From Cephalotrichum gorgonifer (taxonomy: Eukaryota > Ascomycota > Sordariomycetes > Microascales > Microascaceae), in assembly GCA_900312665.1 (NCBI GenBank), contig ONZQ02000001.1:1758706-1822705 (forward strand): a stretch of 64,000 nucleotides of DNA, given 5' to 3'. The notes beneath the pieces were generated by a model. That model was not told the origin of the DNA. It was given only the letters and a program-made list of their open reading frames with translations, and ran no database searches. Of this stretch, positions 48,482 through 60,082 are shown one piece after another (the first letter of the stretch is position 1; each line of letters opens with the position of its first letter). Made by a program: the position numbers and the translations under genes.

Positions 48482-49186
48482 CGGGAATGGGAAAGGGTGG
48501 TGATGATAATGATGACAGATACCCTGATTTTCTATTGGGTGTTTATGATGTTTTGTGTCATGATGTGGTGTAACGGGAAAGGGAATTTGGGTAATCTGGG
48601 CTTTTTGGGTTGGGTTGGGTTGGTTTTCAATGTTCTGGTGTGCTTAATGTCTCTCACGTCTTGCGGTATTTTGGATCTTGCTAATGGGGGTTTACTCTTT
48701 TTTTGCTTTTATTTCTCGAGCCTTTTGGTACGTCGTACGCTTTTTGAGATGTTGGCCTCTTTTGTTTTCTACATCGCTTGAGCATATAGACCTTGAGATA
48801 TCCCAGCTTCATTCCTCACGACGATAACCCGGTTTTTTTTTTCTGATAATGTATGTAACTTCTTGTCCATGAGCTCCATCCCTGCTCCCACGTTTTAAGA
48901 TGCGGAGGGGGGCGCCTGCGCGGATCACCGCATATCGATCCCGCGGGGGGATACCTCGCGTGGATAAGGGGCAAAAAGTGAAGTGTTCCCAGAAATCTTG
49001 AATCTTGATTAATACTCTATATACGCCGGAACCTTCTATTGAAAAAACCTCCAGTAACCCAGACCGAAGACACCCCTTGAGCCAGGGAAGCGTGAAACTT
49101 TTGGAACTGTAGAGAAAGAGGGAGGGAGGGTTGAGAAGGAGGAGAAGCGAGAGAGAGAGATGGAGAGACGCAAAGAAGATACCCAT
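48482..49186. other. Intergenic stretch between convergent genes
   Basis: About 700 nt between two stop codons. T/G-rich after the C2H2 gene. Nothing else is seen. Confidence 0.5.
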
Positions 49187-52100
49187 TCACTCCATGTCCT
49201 CCTCCCGCAAACTCGCAACCCAATCTACCCTCGGCTTATCCAGCCCCCTCCTCATGCCCAGCGAGACCCTCCCCATCCCCAGCCTCAGCTTCACCCTCCC
49301 CGTCGTCCTCTCCGGCTCCTCCCCGCCCGCCGGCGGCGTCGAGTCGCCCGACGCGCCTGCCCCCTTCCCCCTTCTCACCACCTCGCTCCAGCCGCCCTGC
49401 CCAGTCGTCCTCTCCTGCCGCGTGATGTTGAGCTCGCCGTCGACGTGCGCGAGGTACACCCCGCCCGCCAGGCCCTCCTTCGCCACCGTGCGAGCGACGC
49501 CCGGCTTCAGGGCCTCGAGCGCCTCGCGTACGTTTGCGGGGTGCAGCGCGTCGGCGAACGTCCGGGTTGACGCCCTGAGCACGACCTCCCCCTGGGGGCG
49601 GAAGTCGATGGCGAAGACAATGGAGACGTGGTCCAGATCCTTGGCCAGCGCGGCCTCCAGGTCCTCGGCCGTGAGGCCGAAGGACGGGGCGGAGAGCACG
49701 ATGGCGTTGAAGTTGACGGGGTCCGGGCGGAGGGCCGCCCGCTCGAGCGCCTTGGCCTCGGCCTCCTTCTCGACCTTGAGGGTCCGGATCCGGAGGGACG
49801 TGGCGAGGGACTTAAGGGGCGCGGAGACGAAGGTGTGGGACTTGAAGACCGTCACGCTGCGGTTGGCGCCCTGGTCCTGGCTCTCGCTGTTGAGGCCGAA
49901 GTCCTTGGCGAGCGAGTGGATGAAGGCGCGCGACGCGGGGGGCATGGGGCTGAAGCGGTGTATGCGCTTGGTGGCGTCGGATGCGAAGTCGCGGAGCTCC
50001 GACTCCTGCTCGACGGACCAGGACTGGTTCTCCTGGAACATGTCGAGCGTGGCGTCGGAGTAGGGCACGTGCTCGTCGGTGTGGTCGGGCCCGATGTTGA
50101 AGGCCTCGCGAAGCTGGGCGACGCGCTTGAGGCGGGCGCATTCGTCGTCGCACTCGAGTGTGGGGGGCGTCGGGTTAGGCTTGGAGTCCGAGGCGCCGCA
50201 TTTACCGTACTTCTTGAGACGGAGGCACTCGCAGGTGAGGGTGATCTTTTCCGCGCAGGGTTTCGTCTCATTGCAATCTGCGGTCGAGAGTCAATATATT
50301 TCGACGCTGGCATTCACTGGCATACGGATGACGCGGCTTACCAGATGGCTCATGGCAGGTGTCCCGGCAAGGGTGGGTGCAGTTCTCCCTAGTCCTTCCA
50401 CAGACCTGAGTACACTTTGATCCAGGCAAATCGGCATCCTCACACTCCCCTTCGCGGTGACACGTCTTTTGGCAGAAATGGGCCCTATCCATCCGATCAG
50501 CATGCGCGTTCTAGAATGCTAGTGCAATGTGAGATGGATCGTGTAACTTACCCGCACTTGAGCCTCTTCCCACACGGCAATCCGCACCTCCCCTCGTTAA
50601 ACCAACACCGCTGGTTCTTGAGGGTCTTTTTCCCGCAGACACAAGGCTTTTCGACGAGGTGAGTGCATGGTGGGCAAGGTGAATCGGTCGGATGACAAGT
50701 GTGGGCGACGGCAGGGTGCCCACAAGGAGGCTCTATACGGCAAGGGTGTCGGCAGTTTGGCTGAGTAGTCCCACAGGGCTGGGGAGGCTCTAGGACAGTG
50801 CGCCCACATGCGCAAGAGATGTCCTCCCAGACGGCCTCGAGACAAGAATTACAGGGTCCGCTGTGACAGGGGAAAGGACAGGTGTGGCCACCGCATTTCA
50901 GTGGGCGACCACAGACCCTCTCGCAGATGTGCTCCTCCTCAACCTCCTCCCTTGTTCCGTTCAAGCGTTCCCATTCCTCGGGGGTGACACGCGTGTGCCT
51001 CTGCTTCCGGTGAGCGGCCTGTCTATCCTTCGCCTGTCTGTCCATGGGGCAGCAGCGGTCCTGGCAGGCATGTCGCTTACAGCTAAGAGAAGCCTGGCAT
51101 GGCCTTGAACACTGCGGAGCTGAGATCATGTCGACCTCGCTGCATATTAATTGGCTTGATGTGCGGCCGCAGCGGCAGGGAACTTCGCGAATCTCATCGC
51201 AAGGCTGACAAGGACCTGAATGGCAGGTGCTCTTGCAGGAGTGGCCGCAAGGTAGCGTCCGCCCGCACTGCTTTTCACAGGATGGAATTCCATCCGTGCA
51301 TGACGTCCGAGGTGTATCCATCAGGGACGAGAGGAGTGTCTTTCCACAGGGGCAGCGCGAAACGACGTCTGGCGAAAGGGGGCAGTGGTGGACATTTTCC
51401 TCCTGGCGATGGCACGGTGCCTCACACTTATGCTCGCCGCAATCGTAAGACCTTCCACAGATTTCCGTACACTGGAAGGATCCGATGAACCAGGACCCTA
51501 CGGACTCGGCGGCGTCGGCGAGCGAGGTCTCCACTGCCTGACCGTGGTTGAAGGACTCCTGTTTATCACCGCGATCCTCGCACGGCATCTCCTTGACGGA
51601 TTTACCGCAGTAACATCTCGCGTTCACGGGGAGGACGCAAGCGCCACAAAGGCCCGTGTGGCATGGACGCGAGCACTGGTGCTCTCCGCAGGACAGGAAG
51701 TCGTCACAAGTGTCGCCACAACTCCATCCGTCGTCGGCGGCGGTATCGAGACACCGTTTGGTCTGAGCCGCCTTGCCGCAGTAGCACGAGAGATTTGGAA
51801 TGGTTGTGGAGCAAGGGGGACACGGGCCGGCATGACAGGTCAGGGCGCAAGGATGAGGACACGTTTGGCGCGGCTTGGAGCAGGATTGACCACACGAGTG
51901 CGGGGGGATGCCCTTGACAGATTGGGGCTTGTGGTCTTTCCCACACCAGCAGTGATAACGGTCTACGCCCTCATTCAGCCGTGAGTTGCAGGCGGGACAC
52001 TTCCATGGCCGACTCCCGGTACCCTCGTCGCGCCTTGGGTCAACCTTTGCGGTTTCCTGGTTGTGCCACAAGCGGACACATTCCCGATGGAGGACGGCCC

Positions 52101-52773
52101 AGCACAGGCCGCAGGCCCATACCTCGGTGGTCCTGGTAACTTCCTCTGTGCAGATTACGCATTCATACTGGTGGTTGTCGATGTCCTCGTGGATCCGCGT
52201 CGGAAGATCGGGGGCGGTACTCTTAGTCTGCTTCTTTGACGGGCGTCGGGCAGGCTGTGGCGGCCTCCCAGTGGTCCGGTGTCCCTCGCTTGGACGGCCA
52301 GGAACGAACTCGGGAGCGTCTGCGAATAGTCCGGTGGGGGCAGGAGGGGGGGCGGGGGAGGGACTTTGGTCGGCGGTTTGGGATTCAGCCACGGCTTGGC
52401 TACTTAGATGGCCGCCAAACGTCCTCTGGGGCCCACGGTGAGTGCTGATGGCCGGGTCCGAGGATCTCGTGCTACCTCTTCCGCGATAACGTCCTCCTCC
52501 CCGACGACGAGATGGAGTGGGTTGGATGTGGGGGGTCTGAGGTTGTGAACTGCCGGCCGGTGCCGGTGCCGGAGGTTCGGATACGGTGGGTAAACTCGAG
52601 GCTTGATTGTGGCCTCCGCGCCCCTCGCGCCCTTCACCGCGGGAAGGGCGAGGGTCGTTTGAGGTCCCTGATCTGCCCCTTCCTCTGCTCCCGCGACCGC
52701 GTCCGCGGCCACCTCTGCCTCTGCCTCTTCCTCTTCCCCTAATGGTCGGATCCGAAGGATCACTTTCAGACAT
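49187..52773 (-). CDS. FAP1: NF-X1-type zinc-finger protein, FAP1 homologue (RING, NF-X1 repeats, R3H)
   Basis: Exons 50552-52773, 50342-50484 and 49187-50277 on the minus strand; introns 67 and 64 nt; 1151 aa. The ATG at 52773 (CACCATGT) is preferred over an upstream in-frame one at 52872 because the RG-rich start follows directly. Residues 10-36 are Arg-Gly repeats. A PAM2-like LFADAPEFVP is at 149-158. A RING/PHD-like domain runs from Cys205 (ECVICTEEV) to about Cys262. A long array of Cys/His-rich NF-X1 repeats follows to about 850, with many CGxxC and CHxGPCxxC units. An R3H domain is visible near 880-940 (LRDFASDATKRIHRF). Yeast FAP1 binds FKBP12 and affects rapamycin resistance; animal NFX1 acts in transcription and mRNA control, and the RING suggests E3 ligase activity. 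Longer than yeast FAP1 (965 aa). The C-terminus resembles an RRM-like fold only vaguely. Confidence 0.93.
52297..52329 (-). other. PAM2-like motif coding segment in the NF-X1 protein
   Basis: Encodes TGLFADAPEFVPGR around residues 149-158, upstream of the RING. The PAM2 consensus is a Leu, an Ala, then Phe and Pro near the end (L-x-x-x-A-x-E-F-x-P). Five of these key positions are met; the canonical Asn after Leu is replaced by Phe. Confidence 0.5.
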
Positions 52774-54898
52774 GGTGAGAAGACCTTGACTGGATGCAGA
52801 TAGACCGTAGCCGTGGGAGGAAATTGTGGCGGTTAGATGCTCTATGGGGAGGAGAAACGCTGAGATAGCCAAGACGCCGGTTGCGACTACAGCTACAAAT
52901 CTCTTGAGAGTTGATGATTAGCTTCTCCGGTATTCCAGGGAGCGAGTGAGTGGACTCGGCGGATTGAGTGTCGTTGGGGCTGTGGCTGTCTCATGACAAA
53001 ACCGTGGCAGGAGATTTATATTCATAAGAGCTGTCTTGACACTTGAGTTTCATGGACTATGCTAAAATCTTGTCTGCCTGCCTGGAGTGGGGCTCTGTGG
53101 GGCGACGGCACCACTGCCGCCACCCATGTTTGCACTGATAGGAAGGAGTAACTACGATTCTGGCCACTAAATTTTCATCTCACCTCACTGACTCCTTCCT
53201 GCACTGTCTTACTCGTGCTTGCATTTTCACTGCAAGCTCACTTGCCCTTAAATAGCTTCATCACTCTAGTGCCACACATTATGTGTGGTAGCAAGTCATC
53301 TCAGGTAGAAGACTCCGTCTGTCTGTCGTACGACGTAATACTTTCGCGAACAATACGACCGTGACCATATGCTGCCTTGACCCAAGCTCTGTTAGCCCCG
53401 ATCCGATCCTGGCTGATGAGAAGGTATGAGTCATGCTAGATCATGGACCTCTCTTCCTGGCGAACAAAGCAAAGCTCCGCTACAACCTGGCCTTTGAATT
53501 GAGTCACCAGCCTCGAGCTTTCTTATATCCGAGGACGCCAATGTCCGTCCAGGGCTTGCCCCGCTGCGTCGCCACCTGGGGGGCGGGGGGCGAAACTCCC
53601 CGGCCTTACTAGTAAGCAGAACCCCGGCGGACGCTTAATACTTTCAACTTCGCCCGAAGGGCCCATTGGCCGCCGAAGCAAATCTCCGTCGCCGGCTCAT
53701 TCCCCACTCGGCCCCGAGACCCACATATCCGATGCCCCGTGGCATGCGGACCATCTCCTCCATCTACATCTCCATGAGTATCGTTACCATCTCTCTCTTT
53801 TACAGTGAATACATCGCGAGAACCCGTGCGAGTAGTCTATCAGGAACGAAACCCGGAAGAGGACCAGGATCAAGCATACCATGGCAAGGCCCGTCGAGAA
53901 CCAGACGTCATTAATACCAGCTTTCGAAGGATCTAACGACAATCTTGGGGAACCACCGAGAAGGGCACAACTAGCACCGCCCGACCCGTGGGACTCGTAC
54001 GAGTTATCTCAAGTTAGAGACCTCGCGCATCGTGGATGCTAGGGTCGGTACAACCGTTGCTTCTAGAAGCCTCGACCTTGAACACCTTTCCGTCCCCTAC
54101 ATGATTAACGCCGAGGACTTTTTCACAAGCTTGCATGTTGGACCTTAACCTTCCAGGATCTGCGGTCTCGACCGATAACATCGCCGGTCCGGCGAGGAGT
54201 GGAGCTGACGTTGCTGCACTGCGGCTGCCTAGACTGCACACACCATACATGTAGATTTGGAATGGTGTCAGGGAGGTGATCGTTCATATTCATTAGGACG
54301 GAGGATATCACGTATCACTTGGCGTGAAACATACATGAGTTAAGCCCTTGTTTGGTGCAAGTGTGGCAGCGCGTGGCCTTAAAGAGCGCGGACTCCGCGC
54401 CAACGAGTACCGGGTCCAAGGCGTATTAGGGTCTCATGCCGATGCCATCTATCGTCTGGAACTGCCCTGTCGCATCGTTGCTCCTGCGCCCCTCTGGCAA
54501 ATACAGAGGGAGGAGGCCACCCATCGCTTGATATGAGTAGCTCCCCCCAGCACATGCAGGACGCAACTTCACGGTCGCGAGAAGCCATTTATTCCTCCAC
54601 CCTAGTAGACTCTTGAACAATCATTCCTTGAGCTTTCATGATTTATTTTTGTTCAGTGTTATTTGTTTGTTAGTCGTAGTGATACAGAAACCCCCACCAA
54701 CATGGGTGTGAAGATCTTGAATGGCTCCGGCTAGAGCGAGGCCTTTGCCCTTCCTTTGACTCCCTTGAACCCCCCTTCGCGCCTGGGGCCTGGTCATCCC
54801 CCGCGCGAGTGATTAAACATTAAGTTTCCTAGTTTACGAGCAAACGCAGGATCGGGTTCGTTACCCGCGTTAGCCTAAACCCGTACCAGTCGCCCCCC
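52774..54898. other. Intergenic stretch
   Basis: About 2.1 kb between two minus-strand genes: promoter of the NF-X1 gene and 3' flank of the ceramide synthase. Short open frames only; one at 54014-54250 looks slightly protein-like but has no recognised relative. Confidence 0.45.
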
Positions 54899-56269
54899 TT
54901 ACAGAGCAGCACCGTTCCTCTTCGTGGGCGCTGCAGCCACCCCGGTCCCATTCGCCTTGACTCCCGTGCTCGCGCCCGTGGCGACGCCATCACCGAGAGC
55001 CTCCTTCGCAACCGCCTCCTCGGGCTCAGACTCCTCGGAACGGTCGTCCTTGATGACCTTGTGAACGACGAAGCGGTAGGCGCTCCGGAGCAGGCAGTAT
55101 AGCCAGAAGAGGTTGAGGGCCTGGAGCGACGCGAGGAGGCCGAACGTGATGACGTTGGACAGGAAGCCCTTATACTGCCCGGCGTCCCAGTCCATCCCGT
55201 AGGGCCCGACGGTGCGGTAGTCGGTCAGGAGCGACCAGAGGATGTAAATATTGAGGTAGTGGCGGCAGTAGATCCACCAACCGATGCACAGAGCGAAGGA
55301 TACGGGGACGAGGCGGCTGTTGGCGTAGTGGAGCGACTTAGATATCTGTGGCGATTTCTTCAGTTAGGGGTTCGTTCCTTACAGGGGGGCCACTGGAGGG
55401 CGCGAGGCCGAGGAAAGTGGGGGTTGAGAAAAAAAAGAGGGGGAACTAACGGCAAGGAAGAAGTCGCTGACGTCGTGTGTCAGGTATATAGCAATGCCGA
55501 TATATGCGAAATGGAAGCGGTAGCTCAGGGCGATGAGGGCCAAGGTAACGATGTGGTGACCCACGAGCTCCTTGAAATCCTTCCTCCGCTTCTCCAGGCC
55601 CAGTAGCATGACGATGGCCTGCTGCGCCCAGTACGCGGCCTGGAAGAGGTAGTAGAACTTGAAGGTGGCGTCGTGCGCCTTGTGCGGGTACGCCTCGTAC
55701 ATGCCGCGAGTGTTGAAGTACCACACGGGGGTCTGGCGCATCACGTATATGCCGACGGGTCCCGAGATGCCGAAGTAGATGGCCGTGTACATCTGCTCGG
55801 CGAAGCGCTCCTGCTTCCTGCGGGAGGTGATGCCCCAGGCGTTGGCCAGGGGCCTGAGGATCTCCTGCATGATGAACTCGCGCGTGAAGGAGAGCACGAT
55901 GGTGTGGAACGAGACGAAGGCGATGTCCCAGAGGCCCTTGCCGTACTGGACGGGAGCGCCGGGCGCCGCGGACGGGTCGTCGATCCTATAGTAGGGGAAG
56001 ATGAAGCGGTGGAGGATGTTGGACTCGGTCGGGTTGAGCGCGTAGAGCGACGCCGCCGTCACCAGGAGGAAGAGCGGGAGCGACCAGGTGTGCCGGGTGA
56101 TGATGTGCTTGATGCGGCGCGCGAGAGACCGCGGCTTGCGCTTGGAGAGTGGCCGGCTGCGCGCGGAGCTGCCAGACTTTGTCCGGTGGCGTGGCGTGCC
56201 ATTTTCGCCCTTTGACGAGGGTCGGTGGATGGCGTTATCGAGGATGGGAGAGATCTCGGCGGTCCCCAT
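54899..56269 (-). CDS. LAG1: LAG1-type ceramide synthase (sphingosine N-acyltransferase)
   Basis: Two exons on the minus strand, 55451-56269 and 54899-55345, giving 421 aa. The 105-nt intron starts with GTTAGT, a non-standard but usable donor, and joins DFFLA to ISKSLHY in phase 0. The product is a TLC-domain protein with about six to eight membrane segments. The Lag1p motif is clear: His238-His239 begin GHHIVTLALIALSYRFHF, followed by YLTHDVSDFFL with Asp266 and Asp269. These are the catalytic residues of ceramide synthases. It N-acylates sphingoid bases with fatty acyl-CoA in the endoplasmic reticulum. The N-terminal 55 residues are basic and hydrophilic. The C-terminal tail is acidic then Ala/Gly/Lys-rich. 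Filamentous fungi often carry two or three paralogues with different acyl-chain preference; which one this is cannot be told here. Confidence 0.93.
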
Positions 56270-57607
56270 CTTGCACGGGTTCCCGCGGCGGGAAAGTGGC
56301 TTCGAGATGGTATAAGAGATGGAAAGAGAGAGAGGGTGGGGTGCAAGAGATTACAGTCTCGTTGGAACTAGGTTTGCGGCGGTTTGCACCCGGCTTGGTG
56401 TCGGATACGATGAGGTTTGTCGAGGATTTCGAGGGAGAAATCACGGGTCCGTAATTCCCTTGGGGAGAGAGAGGGGAGTACGGCCGTTGATTAAGGGGAA
56501 GCTTCGGGAAGGGAAAGGGCGCTGAGTGGGCTGAGTATTTTTTCCTCCCGTGTCAGAATTTGGCCGGATTTCGAGGGTCCACCCAATAAGGAAGGCGACC
56601 CTTGTCATCCCATCAGGTCGACGGTGGGTTTTTTTTTGGTGAGCAGTGTGAACGCTTACCTGTAATACACACACTAATACCAGGTACCAGGGATCCACAG
56701 CACGTCCGCCCCAGTTCATGGTGGCAGATGATTTAAACTAGCTCCGTAACTCCCGGGATTGCCGCGGTCTGTTTTCCTCAGTCACGAGGGCCGAGTTCTT
56801 TATGAGGGAGCCTGTGATACTACTGGCTACAAAAATATGGAGTTCGGACCAGCAAATTGAGTGGCCACAAGATTTCATGGGTCTTCTTGGCAGTTCTTCA
56901 TTTCCCAGCCCCTATTCTGGCGCTCGAGTAATTTATTACTAGTATGTACTTGTGAACGCGAACCTTGTCCCTTGCCACCACATGCCACCGGCTGCTTCAT
57001 CAGTTGTTCCCATGCGAGGGACTTGCACGTTGAAGAGGACTTTCGCTTCACTTCCTTGTCTATATCTGCTTCTCCTCACCATGGCACGGCAAGATTACAT
57101 GTAGAGTACGACGCATATCGGCCGCCGCCCTAATAGCCGTTTCCGGCTGAATAAACGGATTAAGCCAAACATCGAAGGATGTTCCACGCAAACCCAAAAC
57201 ATGTCGCCGTCAAAGATCCAAGAGTATTATCTATCCACGCTGTCGGAAATATTTCGGGCGCGTACCCTCGATTTTGTTGACGGACACCTCTCCTCCTGCC
57301 CCCGCCTATTTACACGCCGTGAGTGCCACTTACAATCACACCCGATTACGGCTCTCGTTGCCGGAGGTGACTTCGGAAAGCGGCGGGCGTCCCGGGGGGC
57401 CCTTGTTTCCCGTTCCGACGGGTAGCCCGTAAACCCGTATGACTCCATAATGTAGCCCGGCGACAGTCCCACTTACCTTATTGTACCTTACATGCTGACG
57501 GGTCTCAGAGACATCTAGGGTCTTAGGGTCTTCGAGTCTGAGACATGTTTCTCCATCCACCCCATCCCGTACTTCCCCTGCTTATCCTCCCTAGTATTGC
57601 TTTTTAC
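56270..57607. other. Intergenic stretch
   Basis: Promoter side of the ceramide synthase gene plus unassigned sequence. No gene recognised. Confidence 0.5.
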
Positions 57608-58228
57608 TTACCCTCCATCTGGTCTGTATTGGTTCGAAGAATCCTTAACCCCCACACTTGTGTGACCCAGCCTTTCGGGGAACTGGGCGAGCAGTTTACG
57701 AATTTCGTACTTCCGCATGGCTTTAGTAATGTCGTCCAGGGAAGGTAGAACGAATCCTCCCCCGTCGACCTCCATCAGGCCGACGAGCCCCTCTTTGTCG
57801 AACCCCCGTACCACATCTGCGGCAGCACCTTCGCCGGTGTGGTCGCGGTCCTCGGCCTGGATGTCACGTCCCTAAAGGAAAGGCGAGGGACCGCGTGGGC
57901 AGCTCCTCACACGAATGTCACCATAGGATTACCTCACCCTCCCATCCTGGCGCACATTCACCCCATCACCAGAGACGAACACTATGGCGTTCCATTTAGA
58001 TGCGGCCGACATGAGCTGACAGTTGCAGACAGCCTCCGTATCCGCATCATACCCGGCGGTGCCTGCTGGCGACAGCCGGCTTTCGGCGATAGCGCTTCAC
58101 GGACTGGACAGTGTGGATGTGTTCCGCACCCATAGCGGCTCTTGTTCCGGCCACCTGTTAGCGAACGCCACGTTGGAGTGTCGAGTACCGAGTACAAATA
58201 CCCTACTTTTCGCTGCGTTGACATGCAT
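57608..58228 (-). pseudogene. Probable decayed two-exon gene with an in-frame TGA
   Basis: On the minus strand, an ATG at 58228 opens a frame to 57938. It joins by a clean GTGAGG...TTTCCTTTAG intron (57872-57937, 66 nt, phase 0 on both sides) to an exon 57608-57871 ending in TAA. The reading is protein-like throughout. In exon one it gives TEAVCNCQLMSAASKWNAIV and VFVSGDGVNVRQDGR; in exon two GFDKEGLVGLMEVDGGGF and SLDDITKAMRKYEIRKLLAQ. One TGA interrupts exon one at 58097-58099, where CGA (Arg) would restore the frame; a C-to-T change is the typical RIP or deamination outcome. Full read-through would be about 184 aa. Alternatively an unseen upstream intron removes the TGA and the gene is intact. 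I do not recognise the family. Confidence 0.35.
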
Positions 58229-60082
58229 AATCAAATCTTGATTTCCGGGGTAAATACTTGTGAGGTGTCGTCAGCACGATGCGCCCAGGCCCCGCGTGCC
58301 TAGGAGGGGTCAAGAACCTCGTGACCAGCTTGATTCCCATCTGGGTTCCAGTGTAATACTATCGCAGTGGATACCATAGGGCTTCTGTCCATGGACATGC
58401 GTAAGTCACTGGTACAAAGGAAAGCTGTCGTGGATAGTAGCAATCTACTATAGACTAGAACTCGGTTGGACTTGTACTTGTATATGGTGTTCACCGCATA
58501 CAAAGACTAGGATAGATTAAATAAGGCCATTGCTACGTAGATCGGATGGCAATGGTCGAAGCGAGACACGTTACCGGTAATACCAGAGACAAAAGGTGGG
58601 AAGGTTGAAGTCGGTCTGACCTGACAGCAGGAGCGGTCAAGAATTAAGATAAAGGTCAGCTTGGGTTACTCTTTCCGTACAGCCGCGGCCCCGGGACCGT
58701 GAAACTACGCTAGGGGATAAAGTATTGTGTTTGTAGTTGTACTTGTATTGCTTGCACTGCACTTGCGCAATTGAGCACGGGCGAAGCAGGAACCTAGCAG
58801 AGATCTCATGGGGTTTTCAAGGACTTGTGCTCCTTCGTGGCAAGGCCCTCCTCCGCCGTCTGTCAGTGTCCATCCGATAATGCCATCATATCGTATAGAG
58901 ATAGTCCTGTACGAGTACGAGTATCGGTGATGTATTCGAGTATTACAAGTCGTTAAAGCACGAAGAATAAGCCCCTCGTGCGCGGCATGGAATCCAAGAA
59001 CCAATAAAGCTAGTCACTCTCCACTGCACACATGGCAAATGGGGCGCGCCTGGTCCCGCCTGGTCCCGGCCAGCAGATAATGGTGGTAGTGTTATCGCGC
59101 CATACTCCATAACGGTATTGTCCTAATCGAGGTTACCCTACACCCCATTCGCCGATGGAACTGAACCCATCCCAGCTTCCCTTCCCGAACTCTTCTCTCC
59201 TCCCCTGCTCTTGCACCCCCGCGCCCGCGCCTGCCCCCCATTCATGTACCCGATACTGAAATTTGAAGTGCCAGTATGATTGTCCGGGCGGTACTTGTAC
59301 TTTTGTGCAAGAATTAGATTCCGGTAAGCCGTGATAAGCCTTGCTGCCGCATCCCGAAAGAAAGAGGTGGGTGGAACCCCCAAACCCGGGATCCAACAGC
59401 CCCTTCTCCTGGTAATTATGGAGCACTTGGATTGCCTTGTACACCTTATCGCCACTTTATTCCCTCTCTCTCCCAATCCGCCATTCTCCTGATCCTCTCT
59501 CGTCCATCATCCTGTCCAGGTCCCGGCATCCCTTCGAAGAAATTCTTTCCTGGTTCCTGGTTCCTGAGCACGGCAAAGAGACAAAAACAAATACCCCACA
59601 AAAGAGGCGGATTGCGGACACCTTCAGTCAGCCAGCGGATCCGAGAGCCGCCGGTGATTTGCCCGGCCGTGAGAACGCCTCGCCACTCCTCAGCTACTTG
59701 GACGAGTAAGCAAGCTTACGGGTACTTTCCCAAGAAAGTCAACCTCGATCGGCGGCGCACTTCCACGCTTCCAAGCCCCCGTGGGGCAAGCACGGACAAA
59801 TAAGACACAGCTGCCCTACCGATCCTCGACTCGGTCTCTCGTCACTTTTCCCTCGTCCACCTCGTACTTTAAGCTCGTCCTCGTAGGGCATGCGCCCCCG
59901 CCGCCTTTACAGGCGTGTGGTTTGATTGCGCCTAACGCACATCGCCAACAACGGAACTCCATACCTATCGCGCTCACTTCCACCTTAGGCCCACCCACTA
60001 CGACTCCTGTGGAACAACCTCCCCTCCCCCTTCTCTTTCCCACGTTCAACCTACATGCGCATGACCACCTATCCAGAGAGCC
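58229..60082. other. Intergenic stretch
   Basis: About 1.85 kb leading to the permease gene. It holds a GTACTTGTAC copy at 59291-59300 and related sequences near 58470 and 58740. Pyrimidine-rich close to the permease start. No gene recognised. Confidence 0.5.

Noticed and set aside
54014..54250. 78-codon minus-strand frame, mildly protein-like
   Set aside because: Short, no splice context and no recognised family.
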